Positions 41,535 to 50,540 of a DNA stretch of 64,000 nucleotides are shown in pieces (the first letter of the stretch is position 1; each line of letters opens with the position of its first letter). A program made the translations under genes and the position numbers. The DNA comes from Streptomyces sp. PH10-H1 (GTDB taxonomy: Bacteria > Actinomycetota > Actinomycetes > Streptomycetales > Streptomycetaceae), in NCBI RefSeq assembly GCF_030063355.1, contig NZ_JASISZ010000047.1, positions 1 to 64,000 on the forward strand. Reading direction: 5' to 3'. The notes beneath the pieces are model-generated. The model was not told the DNA's origin. It saw only the letters and a program-made list of their open reading frames with translations, and ran no database searches.

Positions 41535-43304
41535 GTGAAGGATCTCGGCACGCGGGACGACCCGTACGATGTGATCGGTCTGGGTTTCGGACCGTCGAAC
41601 ATCGCGCTGGCGATCGCCGCTCAGGAGATCGCCCCCGATCGCAGCTGCCTGTTCTTGGAGCGCTCGCCAGACGTCTGCTGGCACGAGGGCATGCTCATCG
41701 ACGGGGCCCGCATGCAGATCTCGTTCCTCAAGGATCTGGTGTCCCTGCGCAATCTCGCCAGCCCATTCACCTTCCTTGCGTACCAGAAGGCCAAGGGGCG
41801 GCTGGAGAAGTTCGTCAACCTCGGCCAGTTCCGGCCCACCCGGCTGGAGTTCCAGGACTACCTGCGGTGGGTCGGCGGTCAGTTCGCGGGCATGGTGCGG
41901 TACCGCTCCGCAGTCACCGAGGTGTCCCCGGTCCGCGACGATGACGGCACGCTGTCGCTGCTGCGGGTGACGGCCACCGACACCGCCACCGGTGAGGTGG
42001 CCGAGTACCACGCCCGCAACGTGGTGCACGCGCTCGGCGGCGTGCCGATGGTGCCCGCCGGAGTGACGACCGGCCCGGCCGTGGTGCACTCCAGCGCCTT
42101 CCTGTCCCAGTTCCCGGGTGCCTTCACCGACCACGACCGGGAGTGGGAGTTCGCGGTCGCCGGGGACGGGCAGAGCGCCGGCGAGATCACCCACTACCTG
42201 CTGGACCGCTACCGCAACTCCCGCGTCCACCTGGTCTTGCCCGGGTACTCGCTGCGCGCCACCGACAACAATCCGTTCGCCAACGAGCAGTTCTTTGAGG
42301 CCAACGTCGACGAGTTCTACTGCCGCAGCGAGGAGAACCGGCGCGACTACGCCGCCCGCCTGCGCAACACCAACTACGGCGTGGTGGAGGCGGGTTTCCT
42401 CGACACCCTGTACGACGTGGTCTACGCGGACGAGGTACGCGGCCGGACCCGGCTCGTGGTGCACGACGGCTCCCGGCTGACCAGGACCGACCTGGACGGC
42501 GAGAGAGTCAGGATCGGCGTGCACAGCCGCTTCGGCGCCGGATCCCACGAGTTGCGTGCGGACGGGCTGGTGCTGGCCACCGGTTACCGGCGGGAACTCG
42601 ACACGCAGATGTACCAGGCCGTCCTGCCATACCTCGAACTCGACGACGACAGCAGGCTCGTGGTCTCCCAGGACCACCGGGTGCGTGCCGCCGAGGAGCT
42701 CACCTGCGGGCTGTACGTGCAGGGCCTCGCCGAGGCGACGCAGGGGCTCGGTGACACGCTGCTGTCGCTGCTGCCGTTCCGGTCCAAGCAGATCGTCACG
42801 GCCATCGCGAAGGACGGCGGCTCGATGGCGCGGGCGTTCCCGGCCGAGAAGGACGACTCCGAGGCCATGGTCGCGCAGATCCAGCGGTGCGGTTCCGGCA
42901 CCGTGGTCAGTGCCGGGCCCTCGGAGTTCCCGGTCGCGACTCGGCTGCCGCTGATCCTGGATCGCGCCCGCGGCCGGCAGGGCGTCCTGTTCGGAGTGCT
43001 GGACGGGACGGATCCGATGCCGCTGAGCGACGGCGGCAAGGTGCTGGTGGTGTTCGACCCGGACCCGGCCTCGGCCGGGCCGCCGGCCGGCAAGCCGATG
43101 TCGGTCAACGTCCGCGGGCACGTCCGGCTGGTGAGCGACGGGGACCGGATCGCCGCGCACCTGGCCCGGTTCGACCCGGCGGGGCCGGCCGATCCGCCCG
43201 GCGCCGCGGTCGGAATCGAGATCGAGATCGGGATGCTGTCCGGCCGCGTCCACTCGTCCCAGGAGCTGCGCGCCGTCCGAACCGAGAACGAGGGGCAGTC
43301 ATGA
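41535..43304 (+). CDS. ornithine/lysine N-monooxygenase with a C-terminal split-barrel-like extension
   Basis: 589 aa; GTG 41535 follows GGAAGGAGGA. The SidA/PvdA/KtzI architecture is clear: FAD loop DVIGLGFGPSNIALAIAAQE, substrate-side block ARMQISFLKDLVSLRNLASP, NADPH loop VAGDGQSAGEITHYLL and C-terminal LATGYRRELDTQMYQ. These enzymes N-hydroxylate the side-chain amine of ornithine or lysine. Family members end near 430-450 aa; here about 140 extra residues follow, including GVLFGVLDGTDPMPLSDGGK and SVNVRGHVRLVSDGDRIAAH. That part resembles a PNPOx/PaiB split barrel, the fold of piperazate synthase. With the KtzT-like gene at 6724 it probably supplies N5-hydroxyornithine for piperazate. The stop overlaps the next start. 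Confidence 0.85.
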   Translation: MKDLGTRDDPYDVIGLGFGPSNIALAIAAQEIAPDRSCLFLERSPDVCWHEGMLIDGARMQISFLKDLVSLRNLASPFTFLAYQKAKGRLEKFVNLGQFRPTRLEFQDYLRWVGGQFAGMVRYRSAVTEVSPVRDDDGTLSLLRVTATDTATGEVAEYHARNVVHALGGVPMVPAGVTTGPAVVHSSAFLSQFPGAFTDHDREWEFAVAGDGQSAGEITHYLLDRYRNSRVHLVLPGYSLRATDNNPFANEQFFEANVDEFYCRSEENRRDYAARLRNTNYGVVEAGFLDTLYDVVYADEVRGRTRLVVHDGSRLTRTDLDGERVRIGVHSRFGAGSHELRADGLVLATGYRRELDTQMYQAVLPYLELDDDSRLVVSQDHRVRAAEELTCGLYVQGLAEATQGLGDTLLSLLPFRSKQIVTAIAKDGGSMARAFPAEKDDSEAMVAQIQRCGSGTVVSAGPSEFPVATRLPLILDRARGRQGVLFGVLDGTDPMPLSDGGKVLVVFDPDPASAGPPAGKPMSVNVRGHVRLVSDGDRIAAHLARFDPAGPADPPGAAVGIEIEIGMLSGRVHSSQELRAVRTENEGQS

Positions 43305-43507
43305 CCGACACCGATGAGACGTACGTCGTCGTACGCAATGACGAGGAGCAGTACTCGACCTGGCGGTCGGACCGACCGGTGCCGGCCGGGTGGACGCCGG
43401 TCGGCGAGCCGGCGTCCCGGGAGGACTGCCTGGCCCGGATCGGCGAGTTGTGGACCGACATGCGGCCGGCCAGCCTGCGAGCGGCCATGAGCGGGTCCCA
43501 GCGATGA
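43301..43507 (+). CDS. MbtH-like NRPS chaperone (second copy)
   Basis: 68 aa with VVVRNDEEQYSTWRSDRPV, PAGWTPVGEPASRE and IGELWTDMRP. ATG 43301 overlaps the upstream stop, and its stop overlaps the next start. No NRPS is adjacent, so it must serve A domains encoded elsewhere in the cluster. A second MbtH suggests that distinct A domains have distinct partners. Confidence 0.92.
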   Translation: MTDTDETYVVVRNDEEQYSTWRSDRPVPAGWTPVGEPASREDCLARIGELWTDMRPASLRAAMSGSQR

Positions 43508-45180
43508 TCGTCTGCGGGATCAAGGTGTCCCACGACGGTGCGGTCGCCGTGCTCGACGGGCAGCGTCTGGTCTTCAGCGCCGAGATGGAGAAGCTCGCCA
43601 ACGGCCGGCGCTACAGCGCGCTCGGCGACCTCGACCGGATCTCCGCCGTCCTGGCCGATCACGGGCTCGACGTCGCCGACGTGGACGGCTTCGTGATCGA
43701 CGGGTGGTGGTCGGAGGACGACGGGCCGACCCTGATCGACACCCTGTCCGGGGGAAAGCCGGTCAGCGTCGCCGCCGCGCCGTACGCCGCCGACCCGTTC
43801 GTCCCCGCTCCGCCGCCGCGGTACACCTTCGACGGCATCGCCGGCAGCCCGCTGGCCGGGGGATACAGCAGCTATCCGCACGCGAGCCACCATCTGTACG
43901 CCAGCTACTGCAGCGGTCCGTTCGCCGGACAGACCGCGCTGGGCCTGGTCTGGGACGGCGGCACGTTGCCCCGCCTGTACCTCGTGCGCCCCGGCCAACC
44001 CGTGACCGGCGAGTACCTGGGGCCGCTGTTCGGCCTGGTCGGCGACGTGTTCACGTACTTCTGCCTGGCACTGGGGCCGTTCCACCGGCCGTTGGACGGG
44101 CTCACCGAAGTCCAGATCGTCGAACACCATCTCGGCACGGCGGGCAAGGCGATGGCGTACGCCGGCCTGGGCACCGTGGACGACGACGTGCTGGCGGCGC
44201 TCGACAAACTCGTCGCCGAGCTGGGCGTCGATTCGATGGGACCGGAGGTCGGCACGGCGCTGGCCGAGCGCTGCGCTGCGCTCTTCCCGTCGCACTCCAG
44301 CGCCGACCTCATCGCTGCCTGCCAGGAGTTCATCGGCCGCACGCTGGTCAGTACGCTCACCGACGCGGTGGCCCGGCTCGAACTGCCCGCACCGCTGCCG
44401 ATCTGCCTCGCCGGGGGATGCGCGCTCAACATCAAGTGGAACAGCATGATCCGCTCCAGCGGGCTGTTCACCGGTGTCTGGGTGCCGCCGTTCACCAACG
44501 ACTCGGGTGCCGCCATCGGCACCGCCCTCTGCGAGGCGCTCAACCAGGGCGGCCGGCCGGAGCTGGAGTGGAACGTCTACTCCGGGCCGGCCGTCACGCC
44601 GAGCCGGCCGGCGCCCGGCTGGTCGGCACGGCCGTGCGACGAGGCGCAGCTGGCCGCGCTGCTGCACACCACAGGTGAGCCGGTGGTGGTGGTGGACGGG
44701 CGGGCCGAGCTCGGCCCGCGGGCACTCGGCAACCGCAGCATCCTCGCCGCCCCCGTGGCGCCGGCCATGAAGGACGAGCTCAACGGGATCAAGCACCGGG
44801 AGCCGTTCCGGCCGGTCGCGCCGATCTGCCTGGAGTCGGAGGCGTCGGCGGTCTTCGACCCCGGCGGCGCCGACCCGTACATGCTCTTCGACCACCGGCT
44901 GCGCCCCGGCTGGGCGGAGCGGGTGCCTGCCGTGCTGCACCTCGACGGGACGGCCCGGCTGCAGACCATCCGGCCGGACACACCGCACACCAGGGTCGGC
45001 CGGGTGCTTGAGGAGTACCACCGGATCAGCGGGATCCCCTTGTTGTGCAACACGAGCGCCAACCTGTCGGGGCACGGGTTCTTCCCCGACGTCGCCACTG
45101 CCACCGCCTGGGGCGGCACACCGTACGTGTGGTCCGGCGGAACCCTGTACACCGACGAGCGGAGGACGAACCGTGTCTGA
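43504..45180 (+). CDS. divergent NodU-family carbamoyltransferase (second copy)
   Basis: 558 aa from ATG 43504. The N-terminal domain opens MIVCGIKVSHDGAVAVLDGQ and has SYPHASHHLYASYCSGPFAG with the catalytic His. The C-terminal half has LAGGCALNIKWNSMI, AELGPRALGNRSILA, KHREPFRPVAPICL and NTSANLSGHGF. It is shorter and more divergent than the carbamoyltransferase at 34252-36087, so it may use a different acceptor, perhaps an N-hydroxy, guanidino or amino-acid hydroxyl group. Embedded between MbtH and amidinotransferase genes with overlapping starts and stops, so it is certainly co-expressed with them. Confidence 0.85.
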   Translation: MIVCGIKVSHDGAVAVLDGQRLVFSAEMEKLANGRRYSALGDLDRISAVLADHGLDVADVDGFVIDGWWSEDDGPTLIDTLSGGKPVSVAAAPYAADPFVPAPPPRYTFDGIAGSPLAGGYSSYPHASHHLYASYCSGPFAGQTALGLVWDGGTLPRLYLVRPGQPVTGEYLGPLFGLVGDVFTYFCLALGPFHRPLDGLTEVQIVEHHLGTAGKAMAYAGLGTVDDDVLAALDKLVAELGVDSMGPEVGTALAERCAALFPSHSSADLIAACQEFIGRTLVSTLTDAVARLELPAPLPICLAGGCALNIKWNSMIRSSGLFTGVWVPPFTNDSGAAIGTALCEALNQGGRPELEWNVYSGPAVTPSRPAPGWSARPCDEAQLAALLHTTGEPVVVVDGRAELGPRALGNRSILAAPVAPAMKDELNGIKHREPFRPVAPICLESEASAVFDPGGADPYMLFDHRLRPGWAERVPAVLHLDGTARLQTIRPDTPHTRVGRVLEEYHRISGIPLLCNTSANLSGHGFFPDVATATAWGGTPYVWSGGTLYTDERRTNRV

Positions 45181-46255
45181 GTCAGAGGGGGAGACCGGGT
45201 CACCGGTCAGTGCCTACAACGAGTGGGACCCGTTGGAGGAGGTCATCGTCGGCACCGTCGACGGTGCGCACTTCCCGCCGTACGACACTGTGACGGCCGC
45301 GCCGCTCTCGCCGGAACAGCGTGCGGTGTTCCGGGAGCAGGCCGGCAAGCCGTTCCCGGCAGACCAGATCGCCGCGGCCCGCGACGAGCTCGACCAGCTC
45401 GTCGAGATCCTGAAGAACCACGATGTGCGGGTGCGCCGGCCGGACCCGCGCGACCACGGCCAGTCGTACGGTGCGCCCGGCTGGACCAGCACCGGCCTCT
45501 ACGACGCGATGCCGCGCGACCTGCTGCTGGTGATCGGTGAGCAGATCATCGAGGCGCCGATGGCCTGGCGGTCGCGCTACTTCGCCAGTTCCGCCTATCG
45601 ACCGCTGCTCAAGGAGTACTTCCGTGGGGGCGCCCGGTGGACCGCCGGCCCGCGCCCGGAGCTCAGCGACGAGTTGTACGTCGAGGGCTGGACCGACCAG
45701 CCGGACGGCGAGCCGTTCCAGTCGGTGATCACCGAGTTCGAGCCGACCTTCGACGCGGCCGACTTCATCCGGTGCGGCCGGGACATCTTCGTGCAGCGCA
45801 GCCACGTCACCAACATGATGGGCATCGAATGGGTGCGCCGGGAGATCGGCAACGAGTACCAGGTGCACGTGGTAGAGCTGGCCGACGACCATCCGATGCA
45901 CATCGACGCGAGCCTGATGCCGCTCGCACCCGGCAAGCTGCTCATCCACCCCGACCGGGTGGTCGAGGTACCGCGCCAGTTCAAGGACTGGGAGATCCGC
46001 CGAGCGCCGGAACCGGTCATCCCGGACGGCCACCCGCTGTACATGACCAGCAAGTGGATCAACATGAACATCCTGATGCTGGACGAGACCCACATGGTGG
46101 TCGAGGCCGAGGACCGGCCGATGCAGGAACTCGCCGAGAGCTGGGGCATTACGCCGGTCCCCTGCCCGTTCCGGAACTTCAACAGTTTCGGCGGCTCCTT
46201 CCACTGCGCCACCACGGACGTTCGCCGGCGCGGTGAGCTGAAGTCCTACTTCTGA
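45173..46255 (+). CDS. glycine amidinotransferase-family enzyme
   Basis: 360 aa. GTG 45173 overlaps the previous gene by 8 nt and follows GGAGG. Family features are SAYNEWDPLEEVIVGTVDGA, FDAADFIRCGRDIFVQRSHV, the His-containing segment HPMHIDASLMPLAPGKLL, and the catalytic Cys in FGGSFHCATTDVRR. These enzymes (AGAT, StrB1, CyrA-type) transfer an amidino group from arginine to an amine, making a guanidine. Here the acceptor is probably an amino-acid side chain such as lysine or a hydroxylated or carbamoylated derivative. The A1 pocket of the loading NRPS has acidic residues that would fit a basic side chain. No signal peptide. Confidence 0.88.
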   Translation: MSESEGETGSPVSAYNEWDPLEEVIVGTVDGAHFPPYDTVTAAPLSPEQRAVFREQAGKPFPADQIAAARDELDQLVEILKNHDVRVRRPDPRDHGQSYGAPGWTSTGLYDAMPRDLLLVIGEQIIEAPMAWRSRYFASSAYRPLLKEYFRGGARWTAGPRPELSDELYVEGWTDQPDGEPFQSVITEFEPTFDAADFIRCGRDIFVQRSHVTNMMGIEWVRREIGNEYQVHVVELADDHPMHIDASLMPLAPGKLLIHPDRVVEVPRQFKDWEIRRAPEPVIPDGHPLYMTSKWINMNILMLDETHMVVEAEDRPMQELAESWGITPVPCPFRNFNSFGGSFHCATTDVRRRGELKSYF

Positions 46256-46344
46256 GTCCGGCAGGTCGTCCCGACGCCGGTCGGCGCGCCGGTGCTTCAT
46301 CCGACCCGGACCGACCGGCGCAAGAGAATGGCAGGGAAGGCGCG

Positions 46345-48135
46345 ATGGCAGATCAGACGGCAGGGCGGTTCAAGCAGGTCCGGCGGGCACGAGCGTTGCT
46401 GCTCGCTGCCTTCCGCGCCCACCCCGGCCCGATCATCTGGGGACTCGTCGGCTCGCTGCTGTACGGCACGAGCCTGGTCGCATGGTCGGTGGCGCTCGGC
46501 GAGTTGACCAACCACGTGGTGATCCCGCGGTTCGACAACGGCCAGGTCGCCACCGGCACGATCGTCGCCGTGCTGCTGGTGGTGACCGCCATCGGCGTGC
46601 TGCAGGGTGCCGCAGGACTGATCCGGCGCTGGACTCTCGTCGTGACCAGGGCCCGCTTCGACGCCACCCTGAGGGGCGCCGTCGTCCACCGGTATCACCG
46701 GCTGCCGATGACGTACCACCAGACCCACCCGACCGGCCAGAAGCTGGCGCACGTCACGACCGACGCGGAGGCGGCTGCGGAGCTGCCGGCCCGGCTGCCG
46801 GACGTGCTCGGCATGTTCGTGCTGTTCGGTGTCACCGCCGGCTGGGCGGTGGTGGTCGACCCGGTGCTGGCGCTGGTCGGCGGCGCGATGATCCCGGCGT
46901 TGCTGCTGATCAACTGGGTCTACCAGAAACAGGTCGAGGCGCCCGCCCAGGCGGTCCAGGAACGCCTGGGGCGGGTGACCGAGGTCGCCCACGAGAGCTT
47001 CGACGGCGCGGCCCTGGTGAAGATGCTCGGCCGGGACCGCGTCGAGCGGGACCGCTTCGCCGCCGAGGCGGCGGGTCTGCGCGACGCGAAGATCAAACTG
47101 GCCGTCCGTGACTGGATGCTGGACTCGCTGATCGAGTCGATCCCGACGGCCACCTCGCTGATCATGGTCGTCGTCGGCGCGTTGCGGGTGAACAGCGGAG
47201 ATATCACGGTCGGCACCCTGGTCAGCTTCGTCAATGTGTTCGCCATGCTGGTGGTCCCGGTGCGGACCATCGGCAACGTGCTCGGCGACGTGCCGCGCAT
47301 GCTGGCCGGGTACGCCCGGGTCCAGACGGTGCTCGACGAGCCGCTGCCGCCGGCCACGGCGGATCCCCAGCCGCTGCCGGACGGCCCGCTCGACGTGCAG
47401 GTCCGAGACCTCTCCTTCACCTACCCGGGCGGCGCGGCCGCGCTCTCCGGAGTGAGCTTCGACGTGCCGTCCGGTGCCACCGTCGCGATCACCGGCGGCA
47501 CCGGGTCGGGCAAGACCACCCTGCTGCTGGCGCTGACCGGCCTGCTGCCGCTGACCGGCGGCACCGTGCTGCTGAACGGGGCCGACCTGAGCCGGATCAG
47601 GTCGGCCGACCGGGAGACGGCCATCGCGGCCGCCTTCCAGGAGCCGTTCCTGTTCGCCGGCTCGCTCGCCGAGAACGTGCTGCTCGACTTCGACGGCGCC
47701 GCCGCGGCCGGGGCCGGTGCACGGCTGGACGAGGCGCTCCGCCTGGCACAGGCGAAAACACTGGTGGACAACCAGCCGAACGGGGCGGACACGCCGGTCG
47801 GCGAGCGCGGAGTCACGCTCTCCGGTGGTGAACGGCAACGCATCGCGCTCGCCCGAGCGCTGGCCCACCGGCCGCGGCTGCTGCTGCTGGACGAGGCGAC
47901 CTCCGCCGTCGACGCCACCACCCGGCAGGAGATCATGAGCGGCCTCACCACCGGCCTGACGTCCACCACGACGATCGTCGTCACCACCAGCGCCGCGACC
48001 CTTGCTCTCGCTGACGCCGTCGTCTACCTCGAACAGGGCCGGGTGGCCGGCGTCGGGGCCCACGCCGACCTGCTGCGGATCGACGGCTACGACCGGTTGA
48101 TCCGGGCCTACGAGCGAGAGCGGGTGCAGGCATGA
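46345..48135 (+). CDS. ABC exporter half-transporter 1 (TMD-NBD)
   Basis: 596 aa with an N-terminal six-helix membrane domain and a C-terminal ATPase. Walker A is TGGTGSGKTTLLLALTG, the signature is LSGGERQRIALARAL, and Walker B is RLLLLDEATSAVD. ATG 46345 begins 89 nt after the amidinotransferase stop. Its stop overlaps the start of a second half-transporter, so the two probably form a heterodimeric exporter. The location in the biosynthetic operon points to product export or self-resistance. Confidence 0.9.
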   Translation: MADQTAGRFKQVRRARALLLAAFRAHPGPIIWGLVGSLLYGTSLVAWSVALGELTNHVVIPRFDNGQVATGTIVAVLLVVTAIGVLQGAAGLIRRWTLVVTRARFDATLRGAVVHRYHRLPMTYHQTHPTGQKLAHVTTDAEAAAELPARLPDVLGMFVLFGVTAGWAVVVDPVLALVGGAMIPALLLINWVYQKQVEAPAQAVQERLGRVTEVAHESFDGAALVKMLGRDRVERDRFAAEAAGLRDAKIKLAVRDWMLDSLIESIPTATSLIMVVVGALRVNSGDITVGTLVSFVNVFAMLVVPVRTIGNVLGDVPRMLAGYARVQTVLDEPLPPATADPQPLPDGPLDVQVRDLSFTYPGGAAALSGVSFDVPSGATVAITGGTGSGKTTLLLALTGLLPLTGGTVLLNGADLSRIRSADRETAIAAAFQEPFLFAGSLAENVLLDFDGAAAAGAGARLDEALRLAQAKTLVDNQPNGADTPVGERGVTLSGGERQRIALARALAHRPRLLLLDEATSAVDATTRQEIMSGLTTGLTSTTTIVVTTSAATLALADAVVYLEQGRVAGVGAHADLLRIDGYDRLIRAYERERVQA

Positions 48136-49928
48136 CCACGATCGAGCCGGCTGACCCCGAGAGCGTCACCGGGTCGACGACCGCCGTGATCCGCCGCGGT
48201 CTGGCGGCCATTCCCGCGATTCGCAAGGGCCTGCCGCTGACGGTTGTTCTCGCCCTCCTCGGCGGGATCGGCCGGCTCGCCGTGCCGGTGCTGATCCAGC
48301 AGGTCATCGACCGTGGGCTCAGCACCGGTCACATCAGCGGCGGCCGGCTGCTGGGGCTCAGCGCGGTGGCCGCGCTGGTGGTGCTGGTCACCGCGGTGGT
48401 CAACTGGGTCAGCCTGGCGCGTCTCGCGATCGCCAGCGAACGTGCGCTGTTCGATCTGCGGGTCCGCGCCTTCACCCACGTGCACCGGCTGAGTGTGGCG
48501 TACCACTCGGCCGAGGCGCGGGGGAAGCTGGTGTCTCGCGTGACTTCCGACGTCGAGACCCTCAGCATGTTCCTGCAGTGGGGCGGTCTCGCCTGGCTGG
48601 TGAACGGCGCCATCATGCTGGCCGCCCTCGCCGGCATGGCCTTCTACGACATCGGGCTGACGGTGATCACGGTCGTGCTGACCGTGCCGCTGCTGTTTCT
48701 GATCCGGGTGGTGGTCGGCCGTCTCGGCCCCGCGCACACCGCGGTCCGGGTCCGTGTCGCCGACCTGCTGACGGTGATCTCGGAAACGATCCAGGGCGCC
48801 GCCGTCATCCGTGCCTACGGCGTCGCGGAGCCGAGCCTGCGGCGGACCACGGCCACCATCCACCGGTGGCGGGACGCGAAGATCCGAGCCGGGTATCTGG
48901 GCGGCCTGCTGTTCTCCCTCGCCGACCTGTTCGCAGTGGTCATTGTGGTCGGCGTCGTCGCGGTGGGACTGGCGATCGGTCCGTCGACCGGGAACAGCGC
49001 CGGCGAACTGGTCGCGTTCATCATGCTGGTGACCCTGTTCCTGGCGCCGATCACGGAGTTCACCCAGGTCATCGACTTCACCCAGAGCGCGGTCGCCGGG
49101 TGGCGCCGCGTGCTGGCCCTCCTCGACATCGCCGAGGACATCGCCGAGCCCGCCGACGGCCAACAGTTGCCGCCCGACCCGCCCGATGTGGTCGTGGAGA
49201 ACGTGGTCTTCGGCTACCCGGGCACCGGCAGGACTCTGGACGACGTGTCGTTCGAGGTGCCCGCAGGCCGCCAAGTCGTGCTGGTCGGCACCACCGGATC
49301 CGGCAAGACGACGCTGACCAAGCTGATCGCGCGGCTGGCCGACCCGGACAGCGGCCGCATCCTGATCGGCGGCGTGGACGTTCGCGAGATCGCGAACGAG
49401 TCACTGCGCTCGCGCCTGGTGGTCGTGCCGCAGGAGCCGTTCCTCTTCGACACCACGGTTGAGGAGAACGTCCGGTACGGTCGCCCGTCCGCCACCCGCG
49501 CCGAGATCGAGCACGCCTTCCGCGAGCTGGGCGCGGAATCGTTCGTCGCCGGCCTGCCGCACGGCCTGGACACCCCGGTGGGGCAGCGCGGTGAGAGCCT
49601 GTCCGCGGGGGAGCGGCAACTGGTCGCCTTGGCCCGCGCGCACGTGGCCGACCCGGCCTGCCTGATCCTCGACGAGGCCACCTCGGCCGTGGACCCCGAG
49701 ATCGAGCTGACGCTCATCGAGGCGCTGCGCCGGCTGACCGCGGGGCGCACCTCGGTGACCGTCGCGCATCGGCTGGCCGTCGCCGAGCGGGCCGACGAGG
49801 TGATGGTGCTGGAGGGCGGCCGGCTGGTGGAGCGTGGCCGGCACCACGAACTGCTCGCCGCGGACGGCGTGTACGCCGGGCTGTACCACAGCTGGCGGCA
49901 GGGCACCGTCGGCAGCGCCCGCGCCTGA
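48132..49928 (+). CDS. ABC exporter half-transporter 2 (TMD-NBD)
   Basis: 598 aa with the same fusion layout. Walker A is VGTTGSGKTTLTKLIARL, the signature reads LSAGERQLVALARAH (LSAGE, a mild variant of LSGGE), and Walker B is CLILDEATSAVD. The start overlaps the first half-transporter (ATGA), implying equimolar production. The pair most likely exports the finished peptide. Last gene of the right-arm operon that starts at 40539. Confidence 0.9.
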   Translation: MTTIEPADPESVTGSTTAVIRRGLAAIPAIRKGLPLTVVLALLGGIGRLAVPVLIQQVIDRGLSTGHISGGRLLGLSAVAALVVLVTAVVNWVSLARLAIASERALFDLRVRAFTHVHRLSVAYHSAEARGKLVSRVTSDVETLSMFLQWGGLAWLVNGAIMLAALAGMAFYDIGLTVITVVLTVPLLFLIRVVVGRLGPAHTAVRVRVADLLTVISETIQGAAVIRAYGVAEPSLRRTTATIHRWRDAKIRAGYLGGLLFSLADLFAVVIVVGVVAVGLAIGPSTGNSAGELVAFIMLVTLFLAPITEFTQVIDFTQSAVAGWRRVLALLDIAEDIAEPADGQQLPPDPPDVVVENVVFGYPGTGRTLDDVSFEVPAGRQVVLVGTTGSGKTTLTKLIARLADPDSGRILIGGVDVREIANESLRSRLVVVPQEPFLFDTTVEENVRYGRPSATRAEIEHAFRELGAESFVAGLPHGLDTPVGQRGESLSAGERQLVALARAHVADPACLILDEATSAVDPEIELTLIEALRRLTAGRTSVTVAHRLAVAERADEVMVLEGGRLVERGRHHELLAADGVYAGLYHSWRQGTVGSARA

Positions 49929-50173
49929 CGGTCGCGCGTTCTCCGCCCTTCGACGCCCCTTCCGGGGGCGCCTGGCCCTGGATTCCGTGGTGATGTGCTC
50001 GTTGTCGTGTGATGACCGGTGGTCGCGGCCCCAGGGCGAGTTGGGGTCGCCCACCCGGCTTGTGTTGCCGCGAACGCGCCCGCCCGCTGTCCGAACTCAG
50101 CGACGCCGGGACCCGGTTCGAGGAGGTCACCTGGTGCCGCGCAGCAAAGCTGCCATGCCTCGTGCTGTGCGGT

Positions 50174-50213
50174 CCTTGAGGTGCGACCCCCTGCCTTGAG
50201 GTGCGGCCCCCTG
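50174..50213. repeat. two tandem 20-bp repeats
   Basis: CCTTGAGGTGCGACCCCCTG (50174-50193) is followed immediately by the same 20 bp with one A-to-G change (50194-50213). Lies about 330 bp upstream of the SyrB2-like gene. It could be a regulator-binding array or replication slippage. Confidence 0.7.
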
Positions 50214-50313
50214 GCGAACTGGCCCGCCGCACCGCCCAGGAAGCCGCCGGCGGCCGCAGCACACCAGTACCCCGGCAGACCCAGAACCCAACGAAGCACT
50301 ACCAGCACGACGG

Positions 50314-50328
50314 CCCCTGCCACAGGGG
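50314..50328. terminator. small hairpin CCCCTG-N3-CAGGGG
   Basis: A perfect 6-bp stem (50314-50319 with 50323-50328) and 3-nt loop in the gap between operons. Too short and too far from the exporter stop (about 385 bp) for a confident terminator call. Confidence 0.25.
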
Positions 50329-50540
50329 ACGCCACCCCCCCCGGACCAGAGATCCGCACCGCGCATCAAGTGACCTGAACAGTCAAGGCTGCCGGTGACG
50401 TCGACGGCTGCCGCAGACCCCGGTTCCGGTGACAAGACGCGTCGCTCGGGCCCGCATACGGTGGGCCTGATCGGCCCCGCATTCCTCCCTCAATTCGGGT
50501 GGCTCAGACCGGCAGACACCATCGGCGAAAGGAAGACAAG

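Larger units (their letters stand above)
49929..50540. other. 612-bp intergenic region between two plus-strand operons
   Basis: No convincing gene. A minus-strand frame ending in this interval has a hydrophobic start but lacks coding bias on inspection. The region contains a 20-bp tandem repeat (50174-50213) and a small hairpin (50314-50328), and must hold the promoter for the operon at 50541. Confidence 0.5.

Noticed and set aside
49929..50540. A minus-strand frame starting MRISGPGGVASPVAG as a small membrane protein
   Set aside because: The hydrophobic start is not followed by gene-like sequence; the frame runs into antisense of the ABC transporter and lacks a ribosome-binding site.
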